A stretch of 64,000 bases of DNA from Argonema galeatum A003/A1 (lineage in GTDB: Bacteria; Cyanobacteriota; Cyanobacteriia; Cyanobacteriales; Aerosakkonemataceae), in contig NZ_JAIQZM010000024.1 in NCBI RefSeq assembly GCF_023333595.1, positions 40,692 to 104,691 of the forward strand, in the 5' to 3' direction. The position numbers and the translations under genes were made by a program. The stretch's first letter is position 1; every line of letters begins with the position of its first letter. The notes below the pieces were generated by a model, which was not told where the DNA came from, made no database searches, and worked only from the letters and a program-made list of their open reading frames with translations. Below are positions 63,984 through 64,000 of the stretch, piece after piece.

Positions 63984-64000
63984 TTAACCATTGATAGCAG
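63984..64000 (-). CDS. 3' end of a gene ending ..(P)AING, possibly psbA (D1)
   Basis: The minus strand ends xCT-GCT-ATC-AAT-GGT-TAA at the window edge, i.e. A-I-N-G and stop, with a preceding xCT codon compatible with Pro. PAING is the terminal sequence of the photosystem II D1 protein in many cyanobacteria, and a strong terminator follows. Five codons cannot prove this, so the symbol is left empty. Confidence 0.4.

Noticed and set aside
1..64000. Searched by eye for tRNA, rRNA, prophage modules and origin-like DnaA boxes
   Set aside because: No convincing cloverleaf, rRNA segment, phage structural gene or DnaA-box cluster was seen; a covariance-model scan would be needed to exclude small RNAs.

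Overview
The window reads as chromosomal DNA of a cyanobacterium, most likely a filamentous one of the Oscillatoriales/Microcoleus type; that rank is a guess. Supporting signs are the very frequent HIP1 octamer GCGATCGC, cyanobacterium-typical families (DUF3110, DUF4332, DUF29, Uma2, DUF4347/RTX adhesin, M50 EGY-type protease, phytol-kinase-like protein), short heptamer/octamer tandem repeats in many intergenic gaps, and a right edge that ends in codons compatible with the PsbA (D1) C-terminus. No prophage, rRNA or tRNA gene was seen.

Layout. 0-1 kb: the start of an IS200/IS605-type TnpB gene whose element has cut off the 3' end of a VOC/glyoxalase-like gene, next to an internally duplicated small protein. 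1-5 kb: PIN-like membrane protein, M50 site-2 protease, murQ and a DUF3110 gene. 5-13 kb: a 2316-aa TamB-like envelope protein with about nine tandem repeats, then a PD-(D/E)XK-like protein. 13-19 kb: ABM-domain protein, a lone sugar-ABC permease, a TIGR03032-like protein and a 945-aa secreted FG-GAP/Calx-beta/RTX protein. 19-24 kb: an NAD operon on the minus strand, pncB-nadD-nrtR-nadE, with a strong promoter overlapped by a candidate operator. 24-27 kb: a 49-aa small gene, membrane proteins and yidD. 27.3-30.9 kb: a 50-repeat, 49-spacer CRISPR array with no cas gene in the window. 31-44 kb: ordinary metabolism and information genes (ddpX/vanX-like, GT-C, pentapeptide protein, argG, GT2, lipoprotein, rpsB, tsf, a conserved cyanobacterial gene, recG). 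44-49 kb: an accessory island of toxin-antitoxin modules and remnants, HNH nuclease, vMAP-type HTH, DUF29 and Uma2 genes. 49-56 kb: Xaa-Pro aminopeptidase, DUF4332, TetR and a pair of M16 peptidases. 56-64 kb: a TPR-CHAT protease-like protein, further antitoxin fragments, DUF29/Uma2 genes, unknown proteins and many palindromic repeats.

What works together. The NAD genes form one transcription unit whose own product (a Nudix-like protein with a degenerate catalytic box and a winged helix) is probably its repressor. rpsB-tsf form the usual operon, preceded by a nested stem-loop leader and closed by a strong terminator. The CRISPR array is probably read on the minus strand from a leader at 30888-31145: the reverse complement of the repeat ends in ATTGAAAC, and the degenerate repeat lies at the opposite end.

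The most interesting material is: (i) spacers 8 and 11, related over 35 nt with differences mostly at third codon positions; (ii) families of perfect palindromes whose two arms have changed together between copies; (iii) repeats inserted in frame inside coding genes; (iv) chimeric and truncated toxin-antitoxin genes; and (v) the structured rpsB leader.
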